A stretch of 64,000 bases of DNA from Motiliproteus sp. SC1-56 (GCF_017309075.1 NZ_JAEMGS010000004.1:186001-250000), one strand, 5' to 3'; positions 6,847-18,181 are shown, counted from the first letter of the stretch. The notes: generated by a model from the sequence alone, not told the origin. A program made the numbers and translations.

Positions 6847-7815
6847 TCAGGCCTTGCGCGAAATGGCCAGTTCCGCCAACTGCTCCAAGATGGTGCGGAA
6901 AGGGCTCGCCGGAAGCGGCTGCAGGTTGTCCAGGGCTTCCTGCACCTGGGCCTGGGCCTGGGCCCGAGTGTAGTCGATAGCGCCGGTGTCCCGGGCCGCT
7001 TGCAGGATCGGCTCCAGGTCCTCCAGGTTCCCCTTGCGGATCGCCTGCCGGATCAGCTGGCGCTGCGCCTCGGTGCCTTCGCGCATGGCGTGGATCAGGG
7101 GCAGGGTGGGCTTGCCTTCGGCCAGGTCGTCGCCGACGTTCTTGCCCATCTCCTCGGCATTGCTCTCGTAATCCAGCAGGTCGTCCACTAGTTGGAAAGC
7201 GGTGCCCAGGTGGCGTCCATAGAGGCGCAGCCCTTCCCGTTGTTCAGGGGTGGCGCCGGCGACCAGTCCGCCGCACTCGGTGGCCGCCTCGAAGAGCATG
7301 GCGGTCTTGCCGAGGATGACCTTCATGTAGTTCTCTTCGCTGACGTCGGGGTTTTTGCAGTTAAGCAGCTGCAGCACCTCGCCCTCGGCGATGACGTTGG
7401 TGGCGTTGGAGATAACCTCCATGATCTGCATGTCCCCCAGCTCGACCATCATCTGGAACGAGCGGGAATAGAGGAAGTCGCCTACCAGTACGCTGGGGGC
7501 GTTGCCCCACTTGGCGTTGGCGGTGGCGCGGCCGCGCCGCAGGTCGGAGGTGTCGACGACGTCGTCGTGCAGCAGGGTGGCGGTGTGGATAAACTCCACT
7601 ACCGCGGCGAGGTTGATATGCTGATCACCCCGGTAGCCGCAGGCCCGGGCCGCCAGTAGCACCAGCAGTGGGCGGATCCGCTTGCCGCCGCTTTCAATAA
7701 TGTAGTGTCCGATCCGCTCGACGAGGGGGACGCCGGAGTGCAGGTGATCGAGGATGTAGCGGTTGACGGCCTCGAAATCGTCGGCGATCTCGGGATGCAG
7801 TTGGTGTGGTTGCAT
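6847..7815 (-). CDS. ispB: Octaprenyl (polyprenyl) diphosphate synthase, IspB
   Basis: A trans-prenyl chain elongator that adds isopentenyl diphosphate to farnesyl diphosphate to make the quinone side chain. At 322 residues it is the usual length. Both aspartate-rich Mg-diphosphate motifs are intact: DDVVD at 84-88 and DDLLDY at 211-216. GGKRIRP (43-49) and GKNVGDDLAEGKPTLPL are typical of IspB. No convincing Shine-Dalgarno precedes the ATG. It is divergent from rplU, a common arrangement in Gammaproteobacteria. Chain length (C40 or C45) cannot be set from sequence. It consumes the product of an isoprenoid pathway whose ispC and ispH genes are missing from their usual slots in this window. 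Confidence 0.95.
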   Translation of the reverse strand: MQPHQLHPEIADDFEAVNRYILDHLHSGVPLVERIGHYIIESGGKRIRPLLVLLAARACGYRGDQHINLAAVVEFIHTATLLHDDVVDTSDLRRGRATANAKWGNAPSVLVGDFLYSRSFQMMVELGDMQIMEVISNATNVIAEGEVLQLLNCKNPDVSEENYMKVILGKTAMLFEAATECGGLVAGATPEQREGLRLYGRHLGTAFQLVDDLLDYESNAEEMGKNVGDDLAEGKPTLPLIHAMREGTEAQRQLIRQAIRKGNLEDLEPILQAARDTGAIDYTRAQAQAQVQEALDNLQPLPASPFRTILEQLAELAISRKA

Positions 7816-7905
7816 AGCGGGGAGTCGGACTGATGGTTTGGCGGCATGCTAAGGGGAGCTTTGCCGGAGTGTCAAGCAAACTCTTGCTGTACGGCCTCAA
7901 AAGGG

Positions 7906-7934
7906 TTGTCAAGTAGTTGTCGGTGGCGTAGAAT
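7906..7934 (+). promoter_or_regulatory. Sigma-70 promoter of rplU-rpmA
   Basis: TTGTCA (7906-7911), a 17-base spacer and TAGAAT (7929-7934), each with one or two departures from consensus. Transcription would start near 7941, leaving an approximately 100-base leader before rplU. Confidence 0.75.
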
Positions 7935-8039
7935 CCGCACCCCTGTGGTTCGTCCAACCGCACGCTCCCTACCATATGGTTGACCATTAGAAGTAGGCAA
8001 TTTCAGTAGCCGGGCGGACCAGAAAATCTGGAGAAGATT

Positions 8040-8351
8040 ATGTACGCAGTGATTGTCAGCGGTGGTAAGCAGCACCGTGTAAGCGAAGGCGAAACCCTGA
8101 AAGTTGAGAAGCTTCAGGCCGAGCCGGGTGCAACCGTCGAGCTGGACCGGGTTCTCCTGGTTGCCAACGGCGAAGACGTCAAGATCGGCGCGCCTGTCGT
8201 CGAAGGTGCCAAGGTGACTGCCGAGGTCGTGGCTCACGGCCGCGGTGAAAAAGTGCGCATCATCAAGTTCAAGCGCCGTAAGCACCACATGAAGAAGCAG
8301 GGCCACCGTCAGTGGTTCACTGAAATCAAGATTACCGGCATCAGCGCCTAA
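8040..8351 (+). CDS. rplU: 50S ribosomal protein L21
   Basis: Large-subunit protein that binds 23S rRNA near L20. At 103 residues it is a standard length: [18 protein letters not shown] at the start and the [21 protein letters not shown] basic tail carrying the L21 signature. GGAG precedes the ATG by 7 bases. First gene of the rplU-rpmA operon, 22 bases ahead of rpmA. Confidence 0.98.
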   Translation: MYAVIVSGGKQHRVSEGETLKVEKLQAEPGATVELDRVLLVANGEDVKIGAPVVEGAKVTAEVVAHGRGEKVRIIKFKRRKHHMKKQGHRQWFTEIKITGISA

Positions 8352-8373
8352 GCTGATTGAAGGAGACTGAAGA

Positions 8374-8631
8374 ATGGCTCATAAAAAAGCTGGCGGTAGT
8401 ACTCGTAACGGTCGCGATTCCGAGTCGAAACGCCTTGGTGTGAAGCGCTACGGCGGCCAAAAAGTCCTGGCTGGCAACATTCTGGTGCGTCAGCGTGGAA
8501 CCCGTTTCCACGCCGGTGACAATGTTGGCTGCGGCAAGGACCACACTCTGTTCGCCACCGCTGAAGGCGTGGTGAAGTTTGAGGTGAAAGGCCCCAAGAG
8601 CCGCAAGTACATCAGCGTCGTGCCCGCCTAA
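8374..8631 (+). CDS. rpmA: 50S ribosomal protein L27
   Basis: Large-subunit protein whose N-terminus reaches the peptidyl-transferase centre. 85 residues, starting [22 protein letters not shown], the canonical form without the Firmicute-type cleaved leader. It has GGAG 9 bases upstream, follows rplU closely and is followed by a terminator at 8658. Confidence 0.98.
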   Translation: MAHKKAGGSTRNGRDSESKRLGVKRYGGQKVLAGNILVRQRGTRFHAGDNVGCGKDHTLFATAEGVVKFEVKGPKSRKYISVVPA

Positions 8632-8657
8632 GCAGGCAGTTCTGCACGGCCTCCGAA

Positions 8658-8686
8658 AAAGCTCCGCCGAGGCGGGGCTTTTTTTG
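8658..8686 (+). terminator. Rho-independent terminator after rpmA
   Basis: An AAAGCTCCGCC / GGCGGGGCTTT hairpin with one G-U pair and a 4-base loop is followed by seven T (8679-8685). It separates rplU-rpmA from obgE, which may therefore have its own promoter or rely on read-through. Confidence 0.88.
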
Positions 8687-8725
8687 TTTCTGTCCTTTCC
8701 CTTGGCGGGCCGGGGCTATCCTTGA

Positions 8726-9964
<1,239 letters not shown>

Positions 9965-9992
9965 TCGGTGAGAGTGAAGGAGTCGCGTGGGG

Positions 9993-11117
9993 ATGAGCAG
10001 TAGGGAGCGGCTGACCCGGGGTAAGCGCTGGGTAGTGAAGATCGGCAGTGCGTTGTTGACCAACGACGGGGCCTGTCTGGATGAAGTGGCGATTGCCGGC
10101 TGGGTGGACCAGATGGCGGCGCTGCGCCGGGAGGGTATCGAGGTGCTGCTGGTCTCGTCAGGCTCGGTGGCCGCCGGCATGCACCGGCTGGGGTTGAGTC
10201 AGCGTCCGCGGGAGCTTCATCAGTTGCAGGCCGCGGCGGCAGTGGGCCAGATGGGGTTGGTGCAGACCTACGAGGCGGCGTTCCAGCGGCATGGTATGCA
10301 CACCGCACAGGTGCTGCTGACCCATGATGACCTGTCCAATCGCAAGCGTTACCTCAACGCCCGCAGTGCCCTGCGTTCGCTGGTGGACTGGGGGGTGGTG
10401 CCGGTGATCAACGAAAACGATACCGTGGTCACCGATGAGTTCCGTTTTGGCGACAATGACACCCTCGGGGCGCTGGTGGCCAACCTGGTGGTGGCCGACG
10501 CCCTGATTATCCTTACCGATCAGTCCGGGCTGTTTGACTCGGACCCGCGCACGAACCCGAATGCCAAGCTGGTGCAGCAGGCCCGCGCCGAGGACCCGGC
10601 GCTGGATGCCATGGCGGCCGGCGGCGCGGGCGTGCTGGGGCAGGGGGGGATGCAGACCAAGGTGCGGGCGGCGCGGCTGGCGGCCCGCTCCGGCGCAGCG
10701 ACGGTGATTGTCGGTGGGCGCGAGCCGGATGTGCTGCCCCGGCTGCGACGGGGTGAGGCGTTGGGTTCCTTGCTCGAGTCCGACAGTTCGCCCCAGGCGG
10801 CCCGCAAGCAGTGGCTGGCCGGTCACCTTCAGGCCCGTGGCACCCTGGTGCTGGATGAAGGCGCGGTGCGGGTGCTGCGCGAATCCGGGCGCAGCCTGTT
10901 GCCGGTGGGGGTGCGGCGGGTAAGCGGCGACTTCTCCCGTGGTGAAATGGTGCTCTGTGTTGACGAGCAGGGGCAGGTAGTGGCGCGGGGGCTGGTCAAT
11001 TACGGCATCGGCGATGCCCGGCAGCTCGTGGGGCAGCCCAGTCAGCGCATCGAGGAGATTTTGGGTTATCGCGCAGAAGAGGAGCTGGTGCACCGGGACA
11101 ACCTGGTGCTGGCTTGA
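9993..11117 (+). CDS. proB: Glutamate 5-kinase, ProB
   Basis: Phosphorylates L-glutamate to glutamyl-5-phosphate, the first and feedback-inhibited step of proline synthesis, in the cytoplasm. 374 residues: an amino-acid-kinase domain (about 10-260; [40 protein letters not shown]) and a C-terminal PUA domain (about 280-370). AAGGAG lies 10 bases before the ATG at 9993. An in-frame GTG at 9987 is only 4 bases from that site and is the alternative start. proA is not adjacent. Confidence 0.95.
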   Translation: MSSRERLTRGKRWVVKIGSALLTNDGACLDEVAIAGWVDQMAALRREGIEVLLVSSGSVAAGMHRLGLSQRPRELHQLQAAAAVGQMGLVQTYEAAFQRHGMHTAQVLLTHDDLSNRKRYLNARSALRSLVDWGVVPVINENDTVVTDEFRFGDNDTLGALVANLVVADALIILTDQSGLFDSDPRTNPNAKLVQQARAEDPALDAMAAGGAGVLGQGGMQTKVRAARLAARSGAATVIVGGREPDVLPRLRRGEALGSLLESDSSPQAARKQWLAGHLQARGTLVLDEGAVRVLRESGRSLLPVGVRRVSGDFSRGEMVLCVDEQGQVVARGLVNYGIGDARQLVGQPSQRIEEILGYRAEEELVHRDNLVLA

Positions 11118-11208
11118 TCATTTAGGGATCCGGGGTGCGAAATCAGGGATGAGGGTGGTGTAGAGTCCTTTCCTGCTTCCTGCTTTTCGTGCAAGAACCA
11201 GGAGGCAC

Positions 11209-11236
11209 AAAAAAACCGGCCGAAGCCGGTTTTTTT
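11209..11236. terminator. Bidirectional terminator between proB and rpsT
   Basis: The hairpin AACCGGC / GCCGGTT with CGAA loop is flanked by an A-run (11209-11215) on one side and a T-run (11230-11236) on the other. It can end transcription of proB on the plus strand and rpsT on the minus strand. Confidence 0.88.
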
Positions 11237-11256
11237 AGGATTCTGTAAAATGTGTT

Positions 11257-11517
11257 TTACAGAGCCTTGATCTGGGCGTTGAGGCGGCTCTTGTGACGAG
11301 CAACCTTGTTCTTGTGGAACAGGCCCTTGGTTACGGCGCTGTCCAGTACGGGGACGGCGGCGTTGTAGGCGGCTTGCGCAGCTTCTTTGTCGCCGGAGGC
11401 AACGGCAGCTACGGCTTTCTTAAGGTAGGTGCGGACCATGGAACGCAGGCTAGCGTTATGCTTGCGGCGCGTTTCTGCTTGGCGTGCACGTTTTCTGGAT
11501 CCTGCGGAATTTGCCAC
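11257..11517 (-). CDS. rpsT: 30S ribosomal protein S20
   Basis: Small-subunit protein binding 16S rRNA. The likely start is GTG at 11517, giving an 86-residue (M)[20 protein letters not shown], the family N-terminus. It has AGGAG 7 bases upstream. The longer frame from a TTG at 11532 would run through the Shine-Dalgarno and is unlikely. A weak start is notable because E. coli rpsT uses UUG, which is tied to S20 autoregulation. It is monocistronic, between a near-consensus promoter and a bidirectional terminator, divergent from murJ. Confidence 0.96.
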   Translation of the reverse strand: MANSAGSRKRARQAETRRKHNASLRSMVRTYLKKAVAAVASGDKEAAQAAYNAAVPVLDSAVTKGLFHKNKVARHKSRLNAQIKAL

Positions 11518-11576
11518 AATCTGGCTCCTCAAATACCGTGAAGTAGAAAGTACATCGTAAAAAACGAAGAGGCGAA

Positions 11577-11605
11577 ATTATTCATACCCCGGGGTGGCTT
11601 GTCAA
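11577..11605 (-). promoter_or_regulatory. Strong sigma-70 promoter of rpsT
   Basis: Minus strand TTGACA (11605-11600), exactly 17 bases, then AATAAT (11582-11577). This is a perfect -35 and a 5/6 -10, placed about 60 bases before the S20 start codon, as expected for a ribosomal protein gene. Confidence 0.85.
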
Positions 11606-11664
11606 TCATTTTCCGCGGATTTGCGGTATGATCCCCCGCCAGATTGGTAGTAGGGACTGGTTTC

Positions 11665-13230
11665 ATGGATAAGGCCCCAGATCAGGGCGTCAAAAAATCC
11701 GCGGGGTTGTTGCGCTCCAGCGCGGTGGTGGGGTTGATGACCTTGCTGTCGCGGGTGCTCGGGCTGGCGCGGGATATTGTCATTGCCCAGGGGTTTGGGG
11801 CCGGTGCCAGTGCCGATGCTTTTTTTGTCGCTTTCAAGATTCCCAATTTCCTGCGCAGGCTGTTTGCCGAAGGGGCGTTTTCCCAGGCCTTTGTGCCGGT
11901 GCTGTCGGAATATCAGGCCAAGAGGGATCGGGCCGCGGTCAAAGCGCTGGTGGATCGGGTGGCCGGTAGCCTGGGGCTTACCCTCAGCGGGCTCACCGCC
12001 GTGGCGGTGCTGGGGGCGCCGGTGCTGACGGCGCTGTTCGCGCCGGGGTTCTACTGGGGAGACAGCGACAAGTTCGACCTTACCGTCGATATGTTGCGGG
12101 TCACCTTTCCCTACCTGCTGCTGATCTCGCTGACGGCGTTTGCCGGCTCCATCCTCAACAGCCATGGCCGCTTCGCGGTGCCGGCGTTCACCCCGGTGCT
12201 GCTCAATCTCTCCCTGATCGGCGCCGTCTGGTGGCTTCAGCCCTGGCTGGAAACGCCGGTGATGGCGCTGGCCTGGGGGGTGTTGATCGCAGGCATCGCC
12301 CAGCTGCTGCTGCAGCTGCCGTTTCTGTTGCGCCTGGGCCTGCTGCCCCGCCCTCGGGTGGATTACCGCCATCCCGGTGTCAGTCAGATCATCAAGCTGA
12401 TGATTCCGGCTCTGTTCGGGGTCTCGGTGAGCCAGATCAACCTGCTGCTGGATACGGTGCTGGCCTCTTTCCTGCAAACCGGCAGCGTCTCCTGGCTCTA
12501 CTTTTCCGACCGTCTCATGGAGCTGCCGCTGGGTGTGTTCGGTATCGCCATTGCCACTGTGATCCTGCCCAGTCTGTCGCGCAAGTACGCCAGCCGGTCG
12601 GGGGAGGCCTTTGCTCAGACCCTCGACTGGGCGCTGCGCATGGTGCTGCTGATCGGGTTGCCGGCGGCGCTGGCGCTCTGCCTGCTGGCCGAGCCGCTGA
12701 TCGTCACCCTGTTCCATTACGGCGCCCTGGAGGCGCGGGACGTCACCATGACCGCCTTCAGCCTGCGCGCCTACAGCCTGGGGCTGCTGGCGTTCATGTT
12801 GATCAAGGTGCTGGCACCGGGCTACTTCTCCCGCCAGGATACCCGGACGCCGGTGAAGATCGGTATCTGGGCCATGGTGGCGAACATGGGGTTGAACCTG
12901 GCGCTGATATTGCCACTGCAGCACGCGGGGCTGGCGCTGGCGACTTCGCTGTCCGCCTTTCTGAATGCCGGGTTGCTGCTGCGCGGGCTGCTGCGCGAAG
13001 GGGTGTTTCGTTGGCAGGCCGGATGGGGCGTATACGGCTTGCGTCTGCTGGCGGCGATCGCGGCGCTGGCGCTGTTTCTGTTCTGGGCACCGGCGCCGGT
13101 GCAGAGCTGGCTGGATTACAGCCTCTGGGAGCGGGTGCTTAACATGGCCTGGCTTTGTCTGGGCGGGGTGGGGTGCTATTTCGTCGTTTTGTATCTGGCC
13201 GGCCTGCGTCCGCGCCACCTGCGCCATTGA
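11665..13230 (+). CDS. murJ: Lipid II flippase MurJ (MviN)
   Basis: MOP-superfamily inner-membrane protein that flips lipid II for peptidoglycan synthesis. 521 residues with about 14 hydrophobic segments. The N-terminal signature is clear: SAVVGLMTLLSRVLGLARD, ADAFFVAFKIPNFLRRLFAEGAFSQAF. Charged residues within helices (RLFAEGAFSQ) match the transport cavity. The ATG at 11665 is preferred to an in-frame GTG/ATG at 11644 because it lies about 9 bases after TAGGGA. murJ-ribF-ileS-lspA is the conserved gammaproteobacterial order. Confidence 0.96.
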   Translation: MDKAPDQGVKKSAGLLRSSAVVGLMTLLSRVLGLARDIVIAQGFGAGASADAFFVAFKIPNFLRRLFAEGAFSQAFVPVLSEYQAKRDRAAVKALVDRVAGSLGLTLSGLTAVAVLGAPVLTALFAPGFYWGDSDKFDLTVDMLRVTFPYLLLISLTAFAGSILNSHGRFAVPAFTPVLLNLSLIGAVWWLQPWLETPVMALAWGVLIAGIAQLLLQLPFLLRLGLLPRPRVDYRHPGVSQIIKLMIPALFGVSVSQINLLLDTVLASFLQTGSVSWLYFSDRLMELPLGVFGIAIATVILPSLSRKYASRSGEAFAQTLDWALRMVLLIGLPAALALCLLAEPLIVTLFHYGALEARDVTMTAFSLRAYSLGLLAFMLIKVLAPGYFSRQDTRTPVKIGIWAMVANMGLNLALILPLQHAGLALATSLSAFLNAGLLLRGLLREGVFRWQAGWGVYGLRLLAAIAALALFLFWAPAPVQSWLDYSLWERVLNMAWLCLGGVGCYFVVLYLAGLRPRHLRH

Positions 13231-13260
13231 GCAGCGGTATTCCCGGCGCTGCGGCTGCGT

Positions 13261-13266
13261 TATAAT
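13261..13266 (+). promoter_or_regulatory. Candidate -10 element before ribF
   Basis: A consensus TATAAT sits 33 bases before the ribF ATG, in the 69-base gap after murJ. The -35 position (TATTCC) is weak, so this may be only an internal promoter of the ribF-ileS-lspA-fkpB run. Confidence 0.4.
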
Positions 13267-13299
13267 GCGCCGTTTTGTGACTGGGTAATGCGGCGGCGA

Positions 13300-14247
13300 A
13301 TGGAGCTAATCAGGGGTTTACACAATCTGCGCGATCAGCACCGGGGCTGCGTGGCCACCATCGGCAATTTCGACGGGGTCCACCAGGGGCATCATCGGGT
13401 GCTGGAGCAGGTGCGCGAAAAGGCCCAGGCCCTGGGTCTGCCCTCCGTGGTGATCATGTTCGAACCGCAGCCCCGGGAGTTTTTTGAAGGGGAGGGTGCC
13501 CCGCCCCGGCTGACCCGTTTTCGGCAGAAGTTCGAGCTGCTGCGCGACCACCAGATCGACCGGGTTTTCTGCCTGCACTTCAATGCCCGGCTACGGGCCC
13601 TCACCGCCGAAGCCTTTATCGATCAGCTGTTGCTTAACGGCCTGGAGGTCAAGTACTTTGTGGTGGGCGACGACTTTCGCTTCGGCTGTGACCGACGTGG
13701 TGATTTTGCGCTGTTGAAACACTACGGTGAAAGTCACGGCTTTACCGTGGTCAATACCTGCACCCACCGTATCGACGGCGAGCGGGTGAGCAGTACCCGC
13801 ATTCGCGGTGCGCTGGCCGAGCACGAGTTCCTGCTGGCCGAGCGGCTGCTGGGGCGGCCCTACCGCGTCGAGGGCAAGGTGATTCACGGCCGCAAGCTGG
13901 GGCGTCAGTTGGGCGTGCCCACTGCCAATATCTCCCTGCAGCGCAAGCGCTTGCCCTTTTCCGGCGTTTTCGTGGTGGAGGCGACCACCGAGGAGGGGCG
14001 TCGCCGTGCCGGGGTCGCCAACGTGGGTGTACGCCCCACGGTAAACGGGGAAAGCCCCATGCTTGAAGTGCACCTGTTTGATTTCGATCAGGAGCTCTAC
14101 GGCGAGCGGCTGGAGGTGGAGTTCAAGGCCTTTGTGCGCCCCGAACAGCGTTTCGACAGTATCGAGGCGCTGCGTAACCAGATTCAAGACGATATTGCCT
14201 TTGCCCGCAGCTGGGAATATCGGACCCATTCAGCGACAAGTGAATAA
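13300..14247 (+). CDS. ribF: Bifunctional riboflavin kinase / FAD synthetase
   Basis: Converts riboflavin to FMN, then FAD. 315 residues. The N-terminal FAD synthetase (nucleotidyltransferase) domain has [12 protein letters not shown] and the SSTRIRGAL segment; the C-terminal riboflavin kinase domain (about 185-310) has [15 protein letters not shown], then [13 protein letters not shown] and LEVHLFDFD. The ATG at 13300 gives [11 protein letters not shown], the usual start; another ATG lies four codons earlier at 13288. It ends 5 bases before ileS. Confidence 0.96.
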   Translation: MELIRGLHNLRDQHRGCVATIGNFDGVHQGHHRVLEQVREKAQALGLPSVVIMFEPQPREFFEGEGAPPRLTRFRQKFELLRDHQIDRVFCLHFNARLRALTAEAFIDQLLLNGLEVKYFVVGDDFRFGCDRRGDFALLKHYGESHGFTVVNTCTHRIDGERVSSTRIRGALAEHEFLLAERLLGRPYRVEGKVIHGRKLGRQLGVPTANISLQRKRLPFSGVFVVEATTEEGRRRAGVANVGVRPTVNGESPMLEVHLFDFDQELYGERLEVEFKAFVRPEQRFDSIEALRNQIQDDIAFARSWEYRTHSATSE

Positions 14248-14252
14248 TCGCA

Positions 14253-17072
14253 ATGACCGACTATAAAAACACGCTCAACCTGCCCGAAACCGATTTTCCC
14301 ATGCGCGGCAACCTGGCCAAGCGCGAGCCGGAAATGCTCAAGCGCTGGAATGAAAGCGACCTATACCGCCAGCTGCGCGAGGCCCGTGCCGGCCGTGACC
14401 AGTTCATTCTTCACGACGGCCCTCCCTACGCCAACGGCAATATTCACATCGGTCACGCGGTTAACAAGATTCTCAAGGACATTATCGTCAAGTCGAAGAA
14501 CCTGAGCGGCTTCGACGCGCCCTATGTGCCCGGCTGGGACTGTCACGGCCTGCCTATCGAGCACAAGGTGGAGACCCTCATCGGCAAGGCCGGGGACAAG
14601 GTGACCTTCAAGGCATTCCGCCAGACGTGCCGGGACTATGCCCGCGAGCAGGTGGAGGGGCAGAAGCAGGACTTTATCCGCCTGGGCGTGTTCGGTGACT
14701 GGGAGAATCCCTACCTGACCATGAACTTCAACACCGAGGCCAACATCATTCGGGCCCTGGGAAAGATCGTGGAGAACGGGCACCTGGTGAAAGGCTACAA
14801 GCCCGTCTACTGGAGCGTGGTGGGCGCTTCCGCCCTGGCCGAGGCCGAGGTGGAGTACCAGGACAAGACCTCCACGGCCATCGACGTGCGCTTTGCGCCG
14901 GTGGACGAGGCGGCCTTCCTGAGCAAGTTCGAGAGCCTGGACGGGAAAGGCCCGGCCAGCGTGGTGATCTGGACCACCACCCCCTGGACCCTGCCCTCCA
15001 ACCAGGCGGTGTCCCTGAACGCCGGGCTGGAGTATGCCCTGGTTGAGGTGGATGCGGGGCAAGGCGTCGAGCGCATCCTGCTGGCCGAAGCGCTGGTGGA
15101 GAGCGCGATGAGCCGTTACGGCATCGAGCACTACCGGGTGGTGGGGCGCTGCTGGGGCGAGGCTCTGGAAGGGCTGAAACTGCAGCATCCCTTCTACGAC
15201 AAGCAGGTGCCCATCATCCTGGGGGATCACGTGACCACCGACGCCGGTACCGGCGCCGTACACACCGCGCCCGATCACGGGGTGGAAGACTTCGAGGTGG
15301 GTAAAAAGTACGCCATCGACACCCTCAACCTGGTGGACGGACACGGTATCTTCGTCGAGGCAGCGGGCGTGTTCGCCGGGCGCCACGTCTACAAGGTGGA
15401 CGAAGAGGTGGTCGCCCTGTTGCGCGAGAAGGGGCGCCTGATCAAGGACCACAAGTTTGAGCACAGCTATCCCCACTGCTGGCGCACCAAGACGCCGCTG
15501 ATCTACCGCGCCACCCCGCAGTGGTTTATCAGCATGGACGCCCGCGATCTCAAGGGCGACGCCATGGAGGCGATCAAAGGGGTGCAGTGGTTCCCCGGCT
15601 GGGGCCAGAGCCGCATCGAGGGGATGATCGAGCAGAGCCCCGACTGGTGCGTCTCGCGCCAGCGCACCTGGGGGGTGCCCATCACCCTCTTTATCCACAA
15701 GGAGACCCAGGAGCTGCATCCCAACACCAGTGCCCTGATCGAGGCCGTCGCCCAGCGGGTGGAGAAGGCCGGTATCGACGCCTGGTTCGAGCTGGAGCCC
15801 GCGGAGCTGCTGGGTGATGAGGCCGACCAGTACATCAAGGTCAACGATACCCTGGATGTCTGGTTCGACTCCGGGGTGACCCACTACTCGGTGCTGGACC
15901 AGCGCGACGGTCTGCGTTCGCCCGCCGACCTCTACCTGGAGGGCTCCGACCAGCACCGCGGCTGGTTCCAGTCCTCCCTGAAGACCAGCATCGCCATCAA
16001 GGGCCAGGCCCCCTACCGGCAGGTGCTGACCCACGGCTTCACCGTTGACCAGGACGGGCGCAAGATGTCCAAGTCCCTGGGCAACGTGGTGGCGCCCCAG
16101 GATGTGATGAACAAGTACGGCGCCGATATCCTGCGCCTGTGGGTGGCGGCCACGGATTTCAGCGGCGAGATGGCGGTTTCCGACGAGATCCTCAAGCGCA
16201 CCGCCGATACCTATCGCCGCATCCGCAATACCGCCCGCTTCCTGCTGGCCAACCTCAACGGCTTTGACCCGGCCGCCAATGCAGTGCCCGCCGGGGAGAT
16301 GCTGGCCCTGGACCGCTGGGTGGTGGACCGCGCCGCCCGCTTGCAGCAGGAGATTCTGGCGGCGTACGACCAGTACCAGTTCCTCAGTGTCTATCAGAAA
16401 GTACATCACTTCTGTGCCCTGGACCTGGGGGGCTTCTACCTGGATATCATCAAGGATCGCCAGTACACCACCCAGGCCGACAGCCTGGCGCGGCGCTCCT
16501 GCCAGACCGCGCTCTACCACGTGGCCGAGGCCCTGTGCCGCTGGATCGCGCCGATTCTCAGCTTTACCGGTGACGAAATCTGGAATCACCTGCCCGGCGA
16601 GCGCGGCGAGTCCGTACACCTGGTTACCTGGTACGAAGGGCTCTTTGAGCTGGATCCCGGGGCGGAGATGGACGCCGGCTTCTGGCAGCAGGTGCTGCAG
16701 GCCAAGAACGCCGTCAACAAGGAATTGGAGAATCAGCGTAACGCCGGCAAGGTGAAGTCCGGGCTTGCCACCGAGGTGGTGCTCTATGCAGACCCCGAGC
16801 TCAAGGCGCAACTGGAGCGACTGGGAGAGGAGCTGCGTTTCGTGCTGATCACCTCTGCGGCCCGGGTCGAGGCGCTCGAGGAGGCGCCGGGGGATGCGGT
16901 GGAAACCGAGCTGAATGGTCTCAAGCTGGCGGTGAATGTCAGCGCGCACGCCAAGTGCACCCGTTGCTGGCACCTGCGTGAAGATGTGGGCAGCCATAGC
17001 GAGCACCCTGAGCTGTGCGGTCGCTGCGTCGACAACGTCGAGGGCGCCGGCGAACAGCGCCTCTACGCCTGA
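14253..17072 (+). CDS. ileS: Isoleucyl-tRNA synthetase
   Basis: Class I aminoacyl-tRNA synthetase charging tRNA-Ile, with an editing domain that hydrolyses Val-tRNA-Ile. 939 residues. HIGH at 65-68 ([12 protein letters not shown]), editing domain about 190-400 ([11 protein letters not shown] and the [10 protein letters not shown] segment), KMSKS at about 605 ([11 protein letters not shown]), anticodon-binding domain, and a C-terminal zinc site CTRCWH...CGRC. This is the common bacterial, mupirocin-sensitive-type architecture. It lies between ribF and lspA, 10 bases upstream of the latter. Confidence 0.98.
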   Translation: MTDYKNTLNLPETDFPMRGNLAKREPEMLKRWNESDLYRQLREARAGRDQFILHDGPPYANGNIHIGHAVNKILKDIIVKSKNLSGFDAPYVPGWDCHGLPIEHKVETLIGKAGDKVTFKAFRQTCRDYAREQVEGQKQDFIRLGVFGDWENPYLTMNFNTEANIIRALGKIVENGHLVKGYKPVYWSVVGASALAEAEVEYQDKTSTAIDVRFAPVDEAAFLSKFESLDGKGPASVVIWTTTPWTLPSNQAVSLNAGLEYALVEVDAGQGVERILLAEALVESAMSRYGIEHYRVVGRCWGEALEGLKLQHPFYDKQVPIILGDHVTTDAGTGAVHTAPDHGVEDFEVGKKYAIDTLNLVDGHGIFVEAAGVFAGRHVYKVDEEVVALLREKGRLIKDHKFEHSYPHCWRTKTPLIYRATPQWFISMDARDLKGDAMEAIKGVQWFPGWGQSRIEGMIEQSPDWCVSRQRTWGVPITLFIHKETQELHPNTSALIEAVAQRVEKAGIDAWFELEPAELLGDEADQYIKVNDTLDVWFDSGVTHYSVLDQRDGLRSPADLYLEGSDQHRGWFQSSLKTSIAIKGQAPYRQVLTHGFTVDQDGRKMSKSLGNVVAPQDVMNKYGADILRLWVAATDFSGEMAVSDEILKRTADTYRRIRNTARFLLANLNGFDPAANAVPAGEMLALDRWVVDRAARLQQEILAAYDQYQFLSVYQKVHHFCALDLGGFYLDIIKDRQYTTQADSLARRSCQTALYHVAEALCRWIAPILSFTGDEIWNHLPGERGESVHLVTWYEGLFELDPGAEMDAGFWQQVLQAKNAVNKELENQRNAGKVKSGLATEVVLYADPELKAQLERLGEELRFVLITSAARVEALEEAPGDAVETELNGLKLAVNVSAHAKCTRCWHLREDVGSHSEHPELCGRCVDNVEGAGEQRLYA

Positions 17073-17082
17073 GTACGCATTG

Positions 17083-17592
17083 ATGGTGGTGAACAGAAGG
17101 CGCGGGGGGCTGGCCTGGCTCTGGCTCAGCGCGCTGGTGATCGTGCTCGACCAGGCCAGCAAGTACCTCGCGACCCAGGCCCTGGAGTACGCATCCCCCG
17201 TGGCCTTGCTGCCGGTGTTCGATCTCACCTTGCTGCACAACACCGGGGCGGCGTTCAGCTTTCTCGCCTCGGCCGGTGGCTGGCAGCGCTGGTTCTTCGC
17301 CGCGGTGGCGGTGGCGGTCAGCGCCTACCTGGTGCACTGGCTGCATAAAACCGGGCCGCAGCAGCGCTGGCAGGGCATCGCCCTGGCGTTGATCCTGGGC
17401 GGTGCCCTGGGGAATCTCATCGATCGCATCTGGCTGGGCTACGTGATCGACTTTATCTCCCTGCACTGGAAACAGTATTACTACCCGGCCTTCAACCTCG
17501 CCGATTCGGCCATCACCGTGGGGGCGCTCATGCTGCTCTGGGAGATGCTGTTCATGAAAGCCGGCGAACCCACGTGTGACACCAAGGAGTAA
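17083..17592 (+). CDS. lspA: Prolipoprotein signal peptidase II
   Basis: Inner-membrane aspartyl protease that removes the signal peptide from diacylglyceryl-modified prolipoproteins such as BamD in this window. 169 residues with four predicted membrane helices. The catalytic aspartates are Asp114 (GGALGNLIDR) and Asp141 (AFNLADSAI); NTGAAFSF (53-60) is also conserved. The ATG at 17083 gives the normal length; the open frame extends back into ileS but without a sensible start. The ribosome site is weak, consistent with coupling to ileS 10 bases upstream. Confidence 0.96.
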   Translation: MVVNRRRGGLAWLWLSALVIVLDQASKYLATQALEYASPVALLPVFDLTLLHNTGAAFSFLASAGGWQRWFFAAVAVAVSAYLVHWLHKTGPQQRWQGIALALILGGALGNLIDRIWLGYVIDFISLHWKQYYYPAFNLADSAITVGALMLLWEMLFMKAGEPTCDTKE

Positions 17593-17598
17593 CAACGG

Positions 17599-18039
17599 AT
17601 GACACAGGCCTCCATCGGCCCCGGCGCGCGAGTGACCCTGCATTTCTCCCTTGAACTGGAGGATGGCCGGGCCGTGGACAGCACCCGGGAGGGGCAGCCG
17701 GCCACCTTTGAGGTGGGCGACGGTAACCTGTTGCCCGGCTTCGAACAGGCTCTGTTCGGGTTGCAGTCCGGCGATAAGCGGCGCTTACGGATCCTCCCTG
17801 AGCAGGGCTTCGGCCAGCCCAATCCCAGCAACGTACAGTGGGTGGGGCGGGATCGCTTCAACGGGATGGAGCTTGAGCCGGGGCTGGTGATCTCCTTCGC
17901 CGACGGCGCCCGGGGCGAGCTGCCCGGCGTGGTCAAGTCCCTGCATGAGGAGCAGGTGGAGGTGGATTTCAACCACCCCCTGGCCGGCCACACGCTCTAT
18001 TTTGAAGTGGAGATTTTCGCGGTAGAATCGGTCTCCTGA
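17599..18039 (+). CDS. fkpB: FKBP-type peptidyl-prolyl isomerase, FkpB/SlpA-like
   Basis: A 146-residue SlyD/FkpB-type prolyl isomerase with an inserted-flap chaperone domain. The FKBP half (VTLHFSLELEDGRAVDSTR, GDGNLLPGFEQALFGL) is followed by the IF domain (about 75-120; PEQGFGQPNPSNVQ) and the returning FKBP strand FNHPLAGHTLYFEVEI. It lacks the His-rich metal-binding tail of SlyD. It follows lspA by 6 bases. In Pseudomonas and Enterobacteria ispH comes next; here the next gene is a pilin. Confidence 0.94.
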   Translation: MTQASIGPGARVTLHFSLELEDGRAVDSTREGQPATFEVGDGNLLPGFEQALFGLQSGDKRRLRILPEQGFGQPNPSNVQWVGRDRFNGMELEPGLVISFADGARGELPGVVKSLHEEQVEVDFNHPLAGHTLYFEVEIFAVESVS

Positions 18040-18151
18040 GGCCGCCTCTCCGCAATTTGGGCAGGTTGCGCTCGGTCAAGGTTCGGGCGCTGTTGCCGGA
18101 TGTCCCTCGTCCATTGGTCTATTCTTTATCAATACAGGGGGAAAGGCCCTA

Positions 18152-18181
18152 TTGTGGGCCGGGTCTCTTATCTGGTATATC
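18152..18181 (+). promoter_or_regulatory. Candidate promoter of the minor-pilin operon
   Basis: TTGTGG (18152-18157), an 18-base spacer and TATATC (18176-18181), with an extended -10 TG at 18173-18174. It is the best promoter-like site in the 216-base gap between fkpB and the first pilin gene. No sigma-54 element or AlgR-type box was recognised there. Confidence 0.4.

Noticed and set aside
11599-11632. TTGTCA and TATGAT as a murJ promoter
   Set aside because: The spacer is 22 bases. The same TTGTCAA sequence read on the other strand is the -35 of the rpsT promoter.
14361-17243. 960-residue minus-strand frame opposite ileS
   Set aside because: Shadow of ileS and lspA with no recognisable motif; the plus-strand product has all synthetase signatures.
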